A stretch of DNA of 64,000 nucleotides from Coriobacteriia bacterium (GCA_013336165.1 JAAXUF010000001.1:62001-126000); one strand, 5' to 3'. Counted from the first letter of the stretch, positions 42,785 to 52,552 are shown. Made by a program: numbers and translations. The notes: generated from the sequence alone by a model not told the origin.

Positions 42785-43738
42785 CTACCAGTCTAGCGCA
42801 CTCAGCGCTTCGACGACCGCATCATCGATCGAGCGGTGCGTAACGTCGATCCAGAGGATGCGCGGGTCGGCGCGAAACCACGTCAACTGGCGTTTGGCAT
42901 AGCGCCGAGATGCAAGCTTCACGGCCTCGACTGCCGCGGCCATATCGGCTTCCTGAGTGATGACCGGTGCCAGCTCCTTGTATCCGATGGCCTGCATCGA
43001 AGTGAGGTCGGGTGCGAATCCTTCGCCGAGAAGTCCCTCGAATTCATGAACAAGACCATCGGCAAGCATCCGGTCGACACGCGCATCGATACGCGAGTAG
43101 AGCGCCGCCCGCTCCATGGTCAGTCCGAAGATGGTCGAGTCGTACACGCTCTCGCGCTCGGAGAACCGTGAACTCTGCCGAACATAGCTTCGCCCCTCGT
43201 CCGCAAGCTCAAGCGCCCGCACCACACGGCGCACGTTGTTGGCGTGGATGCGGACAGCTGATTCGGGGTCACGCTCGTACAGGAGGGCGTGGAGCGCCCC
43301 AGGGCCCTGCTCGGCGGCCAGATGCTCGTAGCGGAGCCGTTGGATGCTTCCCGCTTCGCCCGGAGCGAAATCGAACGGATCGATCGCGGCGCGAACATAC
43401 AGGCCGGTGCCGCCTACCACTATGGGCGTGCGTCCCCGCTCGGCGATGTCCGAGATCGCTGCGCGTGCCGCCTGCTGGTAGAGCGCGGCCGAGAAGGCGA
43501 CGTCCGGATCGACGAGGTCGAGGCAGTGGTACGGCACTCGCCTCGACTCCAAGCTCGGCTTAGCGGTACCGATGTCCATCCCGCGGTAGACCTGCATGGA
43601 GTCTGCCGAGACAATCTCGCCGCCTAAGTGCACCGCGAGCTTCTCGGCGAACTCGGTCTTGCCGACAGCCGTCGGACCGACGACCGCTATCACGCGAGGC
43701 CGTGGCGAGTCGTCTTGTGGGTGATAGGGTGTGTTCAC
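42785..43738 (-). CDS. miaA: tRNA dimethylallyltransferase
   Basis: A 317-aa enzyme that adds a dimethylallyl group to A37 of tRNAs reading U-initial codons; MiaB then thiomethylates the product. The P-loop GPTAVGKTEFAEKL, SADSMQVYRGMDIGTAKPS, VGGTGLYVRA and RQLTWFR are present. GTG 43738 lies 3 nt after the stop of the LigB-AMMECR1 gene, so it depends on translational coupling. miaB is upstream in the same direction, two genes away. Confidence 0.94.
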   Translation of the reverse strand: MNTPYHPQDDSPRPRVIAVVGPTAVGKTEFAEKLAVHLGGEIVSADSMQVYRGMDIGTAKPSLESRRVPYHCLDLVDPDVAFSAALYQQAARAAISDIAERGRTPIVVGGTGLYVRAAIDPFDFAPGEAGSIQRLRYEHLAAEQGPGALHALLYERDPESAVRIHANNVRRVVRALELADEGRSYVRQSSRFSERESVYDSTIFGLTMERAALYSRIDARVDRMLADGLVHEFEGLLGEGFAPDLTSMQAIGYKELAPVITQEADMAAAVEAVKLASRRYAKRQLTWFRADPRILWIDVTHRSIDDAVVEALSALDW

Positions 43739-43741
43739 ACG

Positions 43742-45112
43742 CTAATTGTAGCGGTCTACCGTGAAGCGCTGGAGATCGCATTGGGTTCCCGGGCGGATGC
43801 CGGCCTTGTTCATGGCGATGGCTATCTGGTCGGCAACGCTGTCGACGCCTTCGAGGTCGGGCAGGAGGAGTCCGCGGCGCATGCCACTCGTCACGATGAC
43901 GCCGTAAGTCGCAGGGTCCAGGTCTGCGGACGTGCATGACTCGGGTGGCTGGAGGACGTCAACCTTGATTTCGAGATCTGTCAGCTCGGTGGCCGACAAG
44001 GGTGCGAAACGTGGGTCGCGAGTGGCCGCCTCGAGCGCATTACCGACGACTTCCCCGGCAAGAGTACTGCGCGTGGGGGCGATCGTCCCGATGCAACCGC
44101 GCAATCCTCCAGAGCGGTGCAGAGAGACAAAGCAGCCTGCTCGCTCGGGGTAGCCCGGGTCGGAGAGTACCGGCGGATTGGTGATGGTGGTGCCGTCGTG
44201 CACGTATGCCGCAATCGCAGCGCGGGCCAAGCGGACGATCTCGCTCGCATCGTGTCCTGGTGTTCCGCCTTTGCGTCCCTTTGCCGGGACGACCCGGTCG
44301 ACTGCGGCTTTGCCGCTGAGAGCCGTCAGGTAGCCGACGCCCCATGGGCCTTCGTATGACAGCACGCGGCTTGGCACGGGATCAGGGCCGCAATATCCGC
44401 CGAGAGCGATTATCGAGCGCAGTCCGCACTCCCCTCCCTGCTCGACCATGTCAGCGTCGAGCGTCATGAGTTCCGAGAGGAGGCCGGCCGAGACATGCTC
44501 CCTGATCGCGGCATCCAGTCGGGCGCCTTGGGGCGAATAGCCCGCCGCGGCTTCCGGGGACAGACGATGCGACATATCGCCGCTTGCAATGAAGGCGACG
44601 CGGCGGTCTATCGCCTCGGCGGCCCTGCGAACCTCGGAGCCGAGCTGTCGGTGGAGCGCATATGGCAGGTACGAGAGAGACAGCACAACGAGCGCGCACG
44701 TGCTTTGGGGATCAAGGAACGAAAGCGGCACAATGGCGCCGTGATCGAGCCAGCCGGGCTTGAGCCGCGTTTCGGTACTACGGGCAATCGCGGGGATATC
44801 GGCAGTCTCAAGCCCCTGTACCAACGCAGAGGCGAGATCAGGGTCGCCGCGCCATCGGTAGGCTTCGGGTGCGCCAAACTGCGCGAGCGAGCCTCCAATC
44901 GATTCGCTGTCATCGATGAGAAAGGCATCCTGCATCAGTGGCGCATGTGGCGAGATGAGCACGATTGTTTCGGGAGCGAATGAAGCGAGCGCTCTGCCCG
45001 CGTCCCGCAGCGCATCCAGGCTTGCGTGCGCTACGAGGGCCTCTCGGCCGCCTACGCTAGGCACCAGAATGGGCGGATGCGGCGCGATCACTCCGAAGAC
45101 AGGGAAAGACAT
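43742..45112 (-). CDS. Fusion of a LigB/MEMO-type class III dioxygenase domain with AMMECR1 (AmmeMemoRadiSam system A-type)
   Basis: A 456-aa cytoplasmic fusion. Residues ~1-265 fit the LigB/MEMO fold (VIAPHPPILVPSVGG, ISPHAPLMQD, ASGDMSHRLSPEAA give the metal-site histidines). Residues ~285-456 are AMMECR1 (GCFVSLHRSGGLRGCIGTIAPT, NALEAATRDPRFAPLSATEL). The AMMECR1-MEMO-radical SAM trio is widespread in anaerobes; its function is not settled. Only this two-domain part is here; no radical SAM partner is adjacent. ATG 45112 follows GGAGG. It lies between miaB and miaA, which hints at a link with tRNA modification. Confidence 0.85.
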   Translation of the reverse strand: MSFPVFGVIAPHPPILVPSVGGREALVAHASLDALRDAGRALASFAPETIVLISPHAPLMQDAFLIDDSESIGGSLAQFGAPEAYRWRGDPDLASALVQGLETADIPAIARSTETRLKPGWLDHGAIVPLSFLDPQSTCALVVLSLSYLPYALHRQLGSEVRRAAEAIDRRVAFIASGDMSHRLSPEAAAGYSPQGARLDAAIREHVSAGLLSELMTLDADMVEQGGECGLRSIIALGGYCGPDPVPSRVLSYEGPWGVGYLTALSGKAAVDRVVPAKGRKGGTPGHDASEIVRLARAAIAAYVHDGTTITNPPVLSDPGYPERAGCFVSLHRSGGLRGCIGTIAPTRSTLAGEVVGNALEAATRDPRFAPLSATELTDLEIKVDVLQPPESCTSADLDPATYGVIVTSGMRRGLLLPDLEGVDSVADQIAIAMNKAGIRPGTQCDLQRFTVDRYN

Positions 45113-45181
45113 GGCAACCTCCGATCCCGACAAGACGCCATCAGGACACAGACCACGTGCGCCGAACACGAAGCGCCTCTT

Positions 45182-46516
45182 CTAGGTGTCTGTACCCGAA
45201 AGACGTCCTGACAGGAACCATGTTTGTGCCTGCTCGATCTCCACATCGATCAGACGCCCGGCGAACTCGCTCGCGCTGTGCCCCAACGGTACCGGCACGT
45301 GCACCATCTTGTTGGTTGGCGTGCGTCCTGCGAGCACCAACGCGTCGCGACGGCTTGATCCCTCGACAAGAACCTGCTGCGTGGAGCCGACCAAAACGAG
45401 GTTGTTCTCGAGTGCGGATCTCTGCACGATCTCGATCAGCCGATCAAAGCGCGTTTGGGCTATGTCGCGCGGTACCTGCTCCTCCATTGCGGCAGCCGGG
45501 GTGCCTTCGCGCGGAGAGTAGATGAACGTGAACGTCTGATCGTAACGCACGGCGCTGACGACATCGAGGGTTGCTTGGAAGTCCTCTTCCGTCTCTCCCG
45601 GGAAGCCAACGATTATGTCGGAAGAGAGCGCCAGCCCCGGGATCGCCTCGCGGATGCGGCCGACGCGCGCAAGGTATTCGGCCTGCGTGTATCGGCGGTT
45701 CATAGCCGAGAGGACCCGGTCGGAACCGGACTGCACCGGCAGGTGAAGATACGGCATCACCGCGGGTAGCTCGGACATAGCGGTAATGGTCTCGTCCGAG
45801 AGATCCTTGGGGTGGCTGGTCGTGAATCTGATTCGCGGGATGCCGGTCGCGGCGACCGCCCGAAGGATCTCGGCGAAACGAGGCTGACCGTAAAGATCGC
45901 GCCCATATGAGTTGACATTCTGGCCGAGTAGGGTCACTTCGAGGACGCCGTCGGCAACGAGGCGCTCCACTTCGGTTACGACGTCTTCGAGCCTGCGGGA
46001 CCGCTCGCGCCCCCGCACGTACGGCACCACGCAGTACGTGCAAAAGTTGTTGCAGCCGATGGTGATCGGGACCCACGCGTGCCAGGGATGCTCCCGCTGC
46101 GTGGGAAGATCGCTCGTGAAGGAGTCGGCGCTCTCGACGATCTCGACCTGAGGACGAGATTGGCGCTGTACGGTCTCAAGGAGATCCGGCAGGTGACCGA
46201 CGTTATGAGTGCCGAACACCACATCGATATGGGGAATCTGCAAGAGCAGTTTCGCTCCGTCGCGCTGGCCGATGCATCCCCCGACAGCAATGAGCTGGCC
46301 GTTTCGGCCGGCCTTCACGCTCTTCAGAGAGCGCACCTGCCCGCGAAGCCGCTCGTCGGCGTTCTCACGCACGCAACATGTCATGAAGACGACGACGTCG
46401 GCTTCCTCGGCCGTTTCGACCGGCTGCATGCCACGCGCAGACAGAAGGCCCGCGACACGCTCTGAGTCGTGTTTGTTCATTTGGCACCCGAAAGTGCGAA
46501 TAAAAAATGTGTGCAT
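45182..46516 (-). CDS. miaB: tRNA-2-methylthio-N6-dimethylallyladenosine synthase
   Basis: A 444-aa radical SAM methylthiotransferase acting on i6A37 made by MiaA. The N-terminal UPF0004 domain supplies three cysteines for the auxiliary cluster (TFGCQMNKHDSERV, MTCCVRENAD, GGCIGQRDG). The radical SAM motif is CNNFCTYCVVPYVRG, and a C-terminal TRAM domain follows. Two ATGs are possible (46534, 46516); neither has a strong ribosome site. 46516 gives the common MHTFFIRTFGCQMN start. Confidence 0.93.
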   Translation of the reverse strand: MHTFFIRTFGCQMNKHDSERVAGLLSARGMQPVETAEEADVVVFMTCCVRENADERLRGQVRSLKSVKAGRNGQLIAVGGCIGQRDGAKLLLQIPHIDVVFGTHNVGHLPDLLETVQRQSRPQVEIVESADSFTSDLPTQREHPWHAWVPITIGCNNFCTYCVVPYVRGRERSRRLEDVVTEVERLVADGVLEVTLLGQNVNSYGRDLYGQPRFAEILRAVAATGIPRIRFTTSHPKDLSDETITAMSELPAVMPYLHLPVQSGSDRVLSAMNRRYTQAEYLARVGRIREAIPGLALSSDIIVGFPGETEEDFQATLDVVSAVRYDQTFTFIYSPREGTPAAAMEEQVPRDIAQTRFDRLIEIVQRSALENNLVLVGSTQQVLVEGSSRRDALVLAGRTPTNKMVHVPVPLGHSASEFAGRLIDVEIEQAQTWFLSGRLSGTDT

Positions 46517-46554
46517 GGCGTTGGAGTGTAGCATGCCGCGGGCCGCACCCGCCG

Positions 46555-47388
46555 TTACAGCACAGGCTTGGGTAGACTGTTCCCTGCCGCCAAGAACCGG
46601 GTCAGAATCGATTCCGGCATCGGAATGCCGCCAAGTTCGATGTGGCGCGTCTCAGAGCCATGGTAGTCCGACCCGCCGGTGACCAAGAGCCCCATTTGAT
46701 CGGCAAGTTGGGAGTATTTCAAGGTCTGCTCCGGCGTGTGATCTGAGTGATATGCTTCGATGCCACGAAGTCCCACTTGGACGAGGGACTCAATCAGATG
46801 ATCGGCGCCGGTTATCCCGGGATGCGCGAGCACCGGGATAGCGCCAAACGTGCAGATCTGAGCCACGAGATCTTCGGGCGATTTGGTGTCTTTGGGCTGG
46901 TAGAACGGCTTCCCTCTGCCGATCAGCCGACCAAATGCGTCACTCAGGTTTCCGGCATACCCCGCAGCCACCAAAGCGCGCCCGATGTGGCTTCTCCCTA
47001 TTGATGCGCCATCGGCGATGGCCAAGACGTCGTCAACTTCGATGTTGTAGCCGGCTTCTTGGAGAGTGAAGAGCATTGTGGTTGCACGTCGTTGTCTGGC
47101 ATCTCGAAGTTGGGACAGGAAACTCAGGAATCCCGTGTCGGCAGTGTCGACAAAATAGGCAAGCAGATGGATGTCGAGGATGCCGTCGGTCGCCGACAAC
47201 TCGACTGCGGGGATGATTCGGATTCCATATTCACATGCAGCAGCGGTGGCTTCCGCCACGCCGGCGACGGAATCATGATCCGTTACGGCCAGTATGCCGA
47301 CAGACTTCGAAGCAGCGAGAGCGACAAGTTGAGTGGGCGTAAGGGTTCCATCTGAGGCGGTGGTGTGGGTGTGCAGATCCGCCTTCAT
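46555..47388 (-). CDS. PHP domain metal-dependent phosphoesterase
   Basis: A 277-aa cytoplasmic hydrolase of the TrpH/YciV-like group (3',5'-nucleotide phosphatase or RNase AM-type). PHP motifs are ADLHTHTTASDGTLTPTQL, VTDHDSV, IPAVELSA, AHPG and GGSDYHG. It lies between spoVS and miaB on the same strand. Related proteins trim short RNA 5' ends or hydrolyse pAp, which would fit the RNA-processing setting with rny and rnj. Exact substrate is unknown. Confidence 0.88.
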   Translation of the reverse strand: MKADLHTHTTASDGTLTPTQLVALAASKSVGILAVTDHDSVAGVAEATAAACEYGIRIIPAVELSATDGILDIHLLAYFVDTADTGFLSFLSQLRDARQRRATTMLFTLQEAGYNIEVDDVLAIADGASIGRSHIGRALVAAGYAGNLSDAFGRLIGRGKPFYQPKDTKSPEDLVAQICTFGAIPVLAHPGITGADHLIESLVQVGLRGIEAYHSDHTPEQTLKYSQLADQMGLLVTGGSDYHGSETRHIELGGIPMPESILTRFLAAGNSLPKPVL

Positions 47389-47394
47389 GGTGGT

Positions 47395-47667
47395 CTAGCG
47401 TCGCATATCGCGAGACTCTACGAGCAGTCGGATTGCGGTGCGTTCTTCGCCGTTGATTTCGATGTCGGCGAATGCTGGGACGCACGTGAGCTCCATGCCG
47501 GACGGCGCGATGAAGCCGCGGGCAATGGCGATCGCCTTGACGGCCTGATTCAGGGCTCCCGCGCCAACAGTCTGGATTTCCGCGGCACCCTGCTCACGCA
47601 CGATCCCCGCAAGGGCTCCCGCCACAGAGTTCGGGTTCGACTTGCTGGACACCTTGAGGACTTCCAC
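47395..47667 (-). CDS. spoVS: Stage V sporulation protein S (SpoVS) family protein
   Basis: A 90-aa Alba-like/KH-type nucleic-acid-binding protein: MEVLKVSSKSNPNSVAGALAG, then TVGAGALNQAVKAIAIARGF and a C-terminal beta strand. SpoVS occurs widely outside spore formers, so it does not imply sporulation. The GTG at 47667 is chosen over the longer open frame because GGAGGG lies just upstream and the N-terminus is standard. Order rny - ATPase - spoVS - PHP - miaB mirrors rny-ymdB-spoVS-miaB in Bacillus. Confidence 0.95.
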   Translation of the reverse strand: MEVLKVSSKSNPNSVAGALAGIVREQGAAEIQTVGAGALNQAVKAIAIARGFIAPSGMELTCVPAFADIEINGEERTAIRLLVESRDMRR

Positions 47668-47799
47668 GGTCCCTCCCTGGTATGAGTGTGCTGCGGGCCG
47701 CCTGAGGGCGGCTGTTGCCTTTGTGGTGTGTTCGTTGCTGCTGCGGAGTGTGTGGGCGGCATTTTGAGTCAAAGTATAGTCATTTAGGTGGGCTTTGCG

Positions 47800-48879
47800 T
47801 CAGTCGTCCTTCTCCAGTTCAAATCGTACTCGCAGATCGTCTCCGTTCAAGGTAATCCGAGGCGCCGATCTAAGGTGGACGTAGTAGCGCTCCGCAAGCA
47901 GATCAAACGCCTCTTCCAGCTTGTTTTGAAACTCGGCGAGATCTGCAGGATGAATTCTGAGTCCCCGCCGGTCGCGATAAATGTCTGGCGTAGCAGCTGG
48001 CGCGGCGTGCATGCCTGTACGGGTAGCGGCAGACAGGACGGGTCGCAATGGCGCGACTTCTCCGGCAAGAACGCGGTGCGCAGTACGTTCCGAGATTGAC
48101 AAGCCAAGGCCAACGGCGATTCTGACAAGTTCCGCAGCATCGGACGCCATCGCTGGGCGCTGCCAAACCGGAAGCTTTGATTCATCATCGCAGAACAGGA
48201 GTTCAGAGGAGTCGATCTCCCGCCGTGCGGTAGCAGAAATGGTTGCGAGGATTTCGGCGGGGGTGCCGATGAACAGTTCGATGCCGGGGTGTTCAAGCGC
48301 GAATTCAACTGCGCGTCGCACGATGTTGTGCGGTCCTCGTGCGACATGAGGAACACCCGCATCGTCGCATTCGATGGATGGCCAAGTTGATTGATCTGCA
48401 CGCTCCGGAAGTTGCTTCGATTCGGTAATGACGGAAAGTGCTGTTCCTTTGTGAAGGCCGGAGGATACTACGTGAGCTTGGACGGCATTGCTCCGGATGG
48501 AGAACAGGGCCATCCCTCGGCCATGAACGCCCCATTGGTCCATGACCATAGTCTCCAGCTTGCTGGTGACCCGCGGTTCGAAGACACGATCCAGCATTGC
48601 ATCGGGAATTCCGACACCGTCATCGATGATTGATATGGTGCGGGTCTCTCCTTCACGGCTGGTCGCAAGAAAAAGACGCCGGGCATGGGCGTCTCTTGAG
48701 TTTCGGAGCAGCTCAATGACTATGTCTTCGACGCAGCGGATGTCGTGTTTGGCCTGACGGCGCTCCGCTTCGGATATGCGAAGTCGAACGTATCCGTCAC
48801 CGAGGTTTTCCTCGATCTTGAGATACGTCTCGCCGGAAACGGCGGTTACGAAGCCAAGAAGGTCATCTGCTGAGGTCAT
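47800..48879 (-). CDS. Orphan GHKL-type ATP-binding protein (no kinase dimerisation domain)
   Basis: A 359-aa soluble protein. Residues ~25-160 are a Bergerat-fold ATPase: N box IVIELLRNSRDAHARR, G1 IIDDGVGIPDAML, F/G2 region WGVHGRGMALFSIRSN, and a GTAL box. No HisKA, PAS or receiver domain is present and there is no membrane segment, so it is not a classical sensor kinase; it is closer to MutL/Hsp90/MORC-like or SpoIIAB-like ATPases. Residues ~250-285 (ELVRIAVGLGLSISERTAHRVLAGE) may be a helix-turn-helix. It takes the place of ymdB between rny and spoVS. ATG 48879 or the GTG two codons earlier; neither has a clear ribosome site. Confidence 0.75.
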   Translation of the reverse strand: MTSADDLLGFVTAVSGETYLKIEENLGDGYVRLRISEAERRQAKHDIRCVEDIVIELLRNSRDAHARRLFLATSREGETRTISIIDDGVGIPDAMLDRVFEPRVTSKLETMVMDQWGVHGRGMALFSIRSNAVQAHVVSSGLHKGTALSVITESKQLPERADQSTWPSIECDDAGVPHVARGPHNIVRRAVEFALEHPGIELFIGTPAEILATISATARREIDSSELLFCDDESKLPVWQRPAMASDAAELVRIAVGLGLSISERTAHRVLAGEVAPLRPVLSAATRTGMHAAPAATPDIYRDRRGLRIHPADLAEFQNKLEEAFDLLAERYYVHLRSAPRITLNGDDLRVRFELEKDD

Positions 48880-48925
48880 GCACACCAGTCTATCGTGATG
48901 TCAGTGTCTGCGGGAGGATCAAGAC

Positions 48926-48960
48926 ACAAATCGAACCGCTGCAAGAGCGGTTCGATTTGT
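48926..48960 (-). terminator. Perfect 15-bp hairpin after rny
   Basis: Arms 48926-48940 and 48946-48960 pair perfectly around a 5-nt loop. It lies between the rny stop and the GHKL gene start on the minus strand. The stem base on the minus strand is U-rich (GATTTGTG), which fits a terminator or an mRNA-stabilising element. Confidence 0.7.
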
Positions 48961-48981
48961 GAAGAGTGCTATTGGCTTGGA

Positions 48982-50520
48982 TTACTTCGCGTAGTCGACA
49001 GCTCTGCTTTCGCGGATGACCATGACTTTGATCTGCCCTGGGTACTCAAGTTCGTCTTCAATCTGCTTGGCGATGTCGCGGGCAAGCACGGTGGCATCGG
49101 CGTCAGAAATCTGTTCAGGCTTGACCATGACTCTGACTTCGCGCCCGGCCTGCATTGCGTAGGTCTTCTCGACACCCTTGTGCGAGTTTGCGACGGCCTC
49201 GAGTTTCTCAAGCCGTTTGATGTAGCTTTCGAGGGTCTCACGGCGCGCGCCCGGACGTCCCGCGGAGATCGCGTCTGCGGCCTGGACCAGCACGGCTTCG
49301 ACGGTGTTGGGCTCAACATCCGCATGATGTGCTTCGATGGCGTGAATGACTGCTTTGGATTCATTCATCCTGCGGGCCAAATCGGCGCCGATAACCGCGT
49401 GGGGTCCCTCGATCTCGTGATCGATGGCCTTGCCCAGGTCATGTAGTAATCCGGCCCGTTTCGCCAGCGTAACATCGACGCCCAACTCGGACGCCATGAC
49501 TCCGGCCAAGTAGCTGACCTCAAGCGAGTGCTTCAAGACGTTCTGGCCGTAGCTCGTGCGGAACTTGAGACGGCCAAGCGTACGGATGATCTCGGGGTGC
49601 AGTCCGTGGACTCCACTGTCGAATGCCGCCTGCTCGCCGGCCTCATGGATCTGCTGCGTGACGAGCGTCTCGGCTTTCTTGAACAACTCTTCGATGCGGG
49701 CCGGGTGGATACGCCCGTCCGCAATGAGCGTTTCGAGAGTGATGCGGCCAATTTCGCGTCTGACGGGGTCGAAACTCGAAATGACAACAGCCTCGGGAGT
49801 GTCATCGATTATCAGGTTGATTCCGGTCATCTGCTCGAACGCGCGGATGTTGCGACCTTCTCGGCCGATGATGCGGCCCTTCATGTCGTCGCTCGGGATG
49901 TGAACGACCGATACCGTCGACTCGGCTGTATGGTCTGCGGCTACACGCTGGATCGCAAGGCCAACAATGTTGCGGGCACGCTTGTCGGCTTCTTCTCGTG
50001 CGCGGTTCTCGTTCTCGCGAATATACGCTGCAGCCTCACGCTTGACTTCATCCTGAACGCGATTAAGCAGTTCGGCTTTAGCTTGATCGCTGGTCATGCC
50101 GGCGATTCGCTCGAGCCTCTCGTCGGCATCAGCCAGCAGCTGTTCCAGCTCTTTTTCTGTCTTGGCGATCTGACCCGCTTGCGATGAAAGCTGATGCTCA
50201 CGCTTATCGAGGGATTCGACACGGCGGTCCACGGAAGCCTCGCGTTCGGAGAGCCGGGTCTCCAAGACCTGGATCTCGCGACGCCTTTCTTTGTTCTCTG
50301 TGTCCGCTTCCTGCTTGAGCCTAAATAGCTGATCCTTGCCCTCAAGCAGGGTCTCTCGCTTGAGTGTCTCGGCTTGCTTCTCCGCATCCCGTACCAGTCG
50401 ATCTGCTTCTTCGGCAGCGCGCGCGGTACGATCCTTCATAAGGTAGCGGTTAATGGCATAGCCGAGGGCGACACCAATGACCAGTGATACGAGTGAAGCC
50501 AGAAGTGCTGTAGTCGACAT
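48982..50520 (-). CDS. rny: Ribonuclease Y
   Basis: A 512-aa membrane-anchored endoribonuclease that starts bulk mRNA decay in Gram-positives. One N-terminal transmembrane helix (about 5-25), a long coiled coil (about 30-190), a KH domain ([22 protein letters not shown]) and an HD domain ([16 protein letters not shown]) are visible. The length is normal. ATG 50520 follows GGAGG. With RNase J at 60968 the window encodes two main RNA-decay enzymes. Confidence 0.96.
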   Translation of the reverse strand: MSTTALLASLVSLVIGVALGYAINRYLMKDRTARAAEEADRLVRDAEKQAETLKRETLLEGKDQLFRLKQEADTENKERRREIQVLETRLSEREASVDRRVESLDKREHQLSSQAGQIAKTEKELEQLLADADERLERIAGMTSDQAKAELLNRVQDEVKREAAAYIRENENRAREEADKRARNIVGLAIQRVAADHTAESTVSVVHIPSDDMKGRIIGREGRNIRAFEQMTGINLIIDDTPEAVVISSFDPVRREIGRITLETLIADGRIHPARIEELFKKAETLVTQQIHEAGEQAAFDSGVHGLHPEIIRTLGRLKFRTSYGQNVLKHSLEVSYLAGVMASELGVDVTLAKRAGLLHDLGKAIDHEIEGPHAVIGADLARRMNESKAVIHAIEAHHADVEPNTVEAVLVQAADAISAGRPGARRETLESYIKRLEKLEAVANSHKGVEKTYAMQAGREVRVMVKPEQISDADATVLARDIAKQIEDELEYPGQIKVMVIRESRAVDYAK

Positions 50521-50869
50521 GCGCCCTCCTTCCAGTGAATGTCATTCGCGTAATCCTGCAGCGAACGTACCGTCGTGGAAGGTGCCCTTGGATACAGGAA
50601 ACCGGACGACGGTGCGTCCGGCATCGTGATCAGTACTGCTTCAGCAAAGGGAAAACGGACACACAAGAAACGACCCGATCAGGCCGTCATATCCAGAATT
50701 CCCTGCATGATACGCATAAACCACCGGAATCAATTGCGAGCATCCGGCAGATGATCAGTGATGCCTCTGCGAATCGTACCTTTCACGAGGCTTCATCGTC
50801 AAGGCGACCGCACCGTACCGACCCGCAAGGGCATCGCATTTCCGCAGGTAATCGAGCCAATCGTCGGAC
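50521..50869. other. Intergenic region between recX and rny (349 nt)
   Basis: No convincing gene is seen on either strand. It holds a possible recX terminator (50602-50621) and must contain the rny promoter in the part nearest 50521. Several open frames cross it but lack ribosome sites and protein-like composition. Confidence 0.5.
50602..50621 (-). terminator. Possible terminator downstream of recX
   Basis: A 7-bp CCGGACG/CGTCCGG stem with a 6-nt loop; on the minus strand it is followed by TTTCCTGT, a weak U-tract. It would end the recA-recX transcript before rny. Confidence 0.45.
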
Positions 50870-51490
50870 TCAAGCGTCAGTATCATCCAGCTTCACGGCA
50901 TGAAGCACGGTGCCGAGGTCGAACCCACGCGCCAGCAGGCGGCGAATCTGCTTCTCGCGCTCGGCTTTTGTGCCTGTCATACGGTTTCCGATGGCCCTTC
51001 GGGCGTCCAGAACTTCGGTCTCACTGCTAAACACCGCCGCGAGAGTCTCCTGCGCAAGTTCGGGCACGACACCCTTGTCCGCAAGTTCGCGCAATACCCG
51101 AAGGCGCCCGTAGCCGTTCGCGTGCCGAGAACGCGCCCACATGAGTGCAAATCGTTCATCATTGAGGAAATCGAGTTCTTGAAGGCGTCCGATCACGCCA
51201 GCTATCGCGGCAGATGAATAGCCAAGGTCACGGAGGCGCCCAATCGTCTCTGCGGAGGATCTTTCGCGCTGGCGGAGAAGAACTAGGGCCCTCTCTCTTG
51301 CCAAGTGACCCTCGGCCTGGGAAATGAGCCGATCCAAATCCGGAATATCGTATGTGATGCCTTCGAGAAGCCGGAGTTCCTTGACCACAGCAGCAGCCGT
51401 GGTCCGAGAGCAACCCGAGTCGTCAAAACAGAGCCGCCGGGCCCGACCTCCAGGCCCGGCGTGCTCGATTCTGGCCAGAACGCAACTCAT
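50870..51490 (-). CDS. recX: Regulatory protein RecX
   Basis: A 206-aa helical protein that limits RecA filament growth. Three-helix repeats of the RecX family are visible (LLRQRERSSAETIGRLRDLGY, then ALMWARSRHANGYGRLRVLRELADKGV, then RRAIGNRMTGTKAEREKQIRRLLARGFD). It lies 6 nt after recA, the standard arrangement, and will share its SOS control. The first ~50 residues are poorly conserved. Confidence 0.93.
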   Translation of the reverse strand: MSCVLARIEHAGPGGRARRLCFDDSGCSRTTAAAVVKELRLLEGITYDIPDLDRLISQAEGHLARERALVLLRQRERSSAETIGRLRDLGYSSAAIAGVIGRLQELDFLNDERFALMWARSRHANGYGRLRVLRELADKGVVPELAQETLAAVFSSETEVLDARRAIGNRMTGTKAEREKQIRRLLARGFDLGTVLHAVKLDDTDA

Positions 51491-51496
51491 GAGATC

Positions 51497-52552
51497 CTAC
51501 TTGCGCGATGCAGCGGTAGGCTTCTCGACTGCAACATCAGCGGTGTTTGGCCTGATAGAGACTGGGAGATTGAGTTCTGCTCGAACCTTCTGCTCGATCT
51601 CATCTCTCAGGACCGGGTTCGCATTAAGACACTCCTTGGCAGCCTCTCGGCCTTGACCCAGCCTCTCAGTGCCATACGTGTACCATGCGCCAGACTTGGC
51701 GACGATACCCTCCTCAACGCCGAGATCGAGAACCGAACCCTCTTTACTGATACCAGTGCCGTACATAAGGTCGAACTCCGCTTGCCTGAACGGGGCAGCG
51801 ACTTTGTTCTTCACGACTTTCGCCCGGACGCGGTTTCCGACGATTTCAGTGCCCTGCTTGATTGAGTCAATACGACGGATGTCGATACGAATCGTTGAGT
51901 AGAACTTCAGGGCCCGACCACCACTTGTGGTCTCCGGGTTGCCGAACATCACGCCGATCTTCTCACGCAGCTGGTTGATGAAGATGCAGGTTGTGTTCGA
52001 CTTGCTCAGCGAACCGGCAAGTTTGCGCAAGGCCTGGCTCATGAGACGAGCCTGAAGGCCGACTGTGGTGTCGCCCATTTCGCCCTCAAGCTCAGCTCTT
52101 GGCACGAGTGCCGCAACCGAGTCGATTACGACTACGTCGATGGCGCCACTGCGTACCAGCATGTCGGCGATTTCCAGTGCCTGCTCGCCGGTATCGGGTT
52201 GAGAGATGAGGATTTCATCGATATCGACGCCAAGCCGAGAAGCATAGCTGGGATCTAGAGCGTGCTCTGCGTCGATGAAAGCGGCAACTCCCCCCATCGC
52301 CTGTGCTTCGGCGATGATTTGCAGCGCAAGGGTCGTCTTGCCTGACGATTCCGGTCCGTAGATCTCGATGATGCGCCCTCTTGGAACCCCGCCGATTCCA
52401 AGCGCCGCATCTAGGGCCAATGATCCGGTCGGGATGGCTGCGATCTGATCTGTCGCAGCAGTTTCCCCGAGTTTCATGAGTGAGCCCTTGCCGAACTTCT
52501 TCTCGATCTGTTCCTTGGTGAGATCAAGGATCTTCTCTTTGTCGCGATCCAT
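51497..52552 (-). CDS. recA: Recombinase RecA
   Basis: A 351-aa DNA strand-exchange ATPase that also promotes LexA self-cleavage. Walker A is [13 protein letters not shown], Walker [12 protein letters not shown], with the L1/L2 loops ([31 protein letters not shown]) and the C-terminal domain. ATG 52552 is preferred over TTG 52567, because GGAG lies 9 nt before the ATG. A perfect LexA box lies 59 nt upstream. Confidence 0.97.
   Translation of the reverse strand: MDRDKEKILDLTKEQIEKKFGKGSLMKLGETAATDQIAAIPTGSLALDAALGIGGVPRGRIIEIYGPESSGKTTLALQIIAEAQAMGGVAAFIDAEHALDPSYASRLGVDIDEILISQPDTGEQALEIADMLVRSGAIDVVVIDSVAALVPRAELEGEMGDTTVGLQARLMSQALRKLAGSLSKSNTTCIFINQLREKIGVMFGNPETTSGGRALKFYSTIRIDIRRIDSIKQGTEIVGNRVRAKVVKNKVAAPFRQAEFDLMYGTGISKEGSVLDLGVEEGIVAKSGAWYTYGTERLGQGREAAKECLNANPVLRDEIEQKVRAELNLPVSIRPNTADVAVEKPTAASRK

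Noticed and set aside
48932-48954. CGAAC and GTTCG half-sites that could be read as a LexA box
   Set aside because: The half-sites are 13 nt apart instead of 4 and form the stem of the hairpin after rny.
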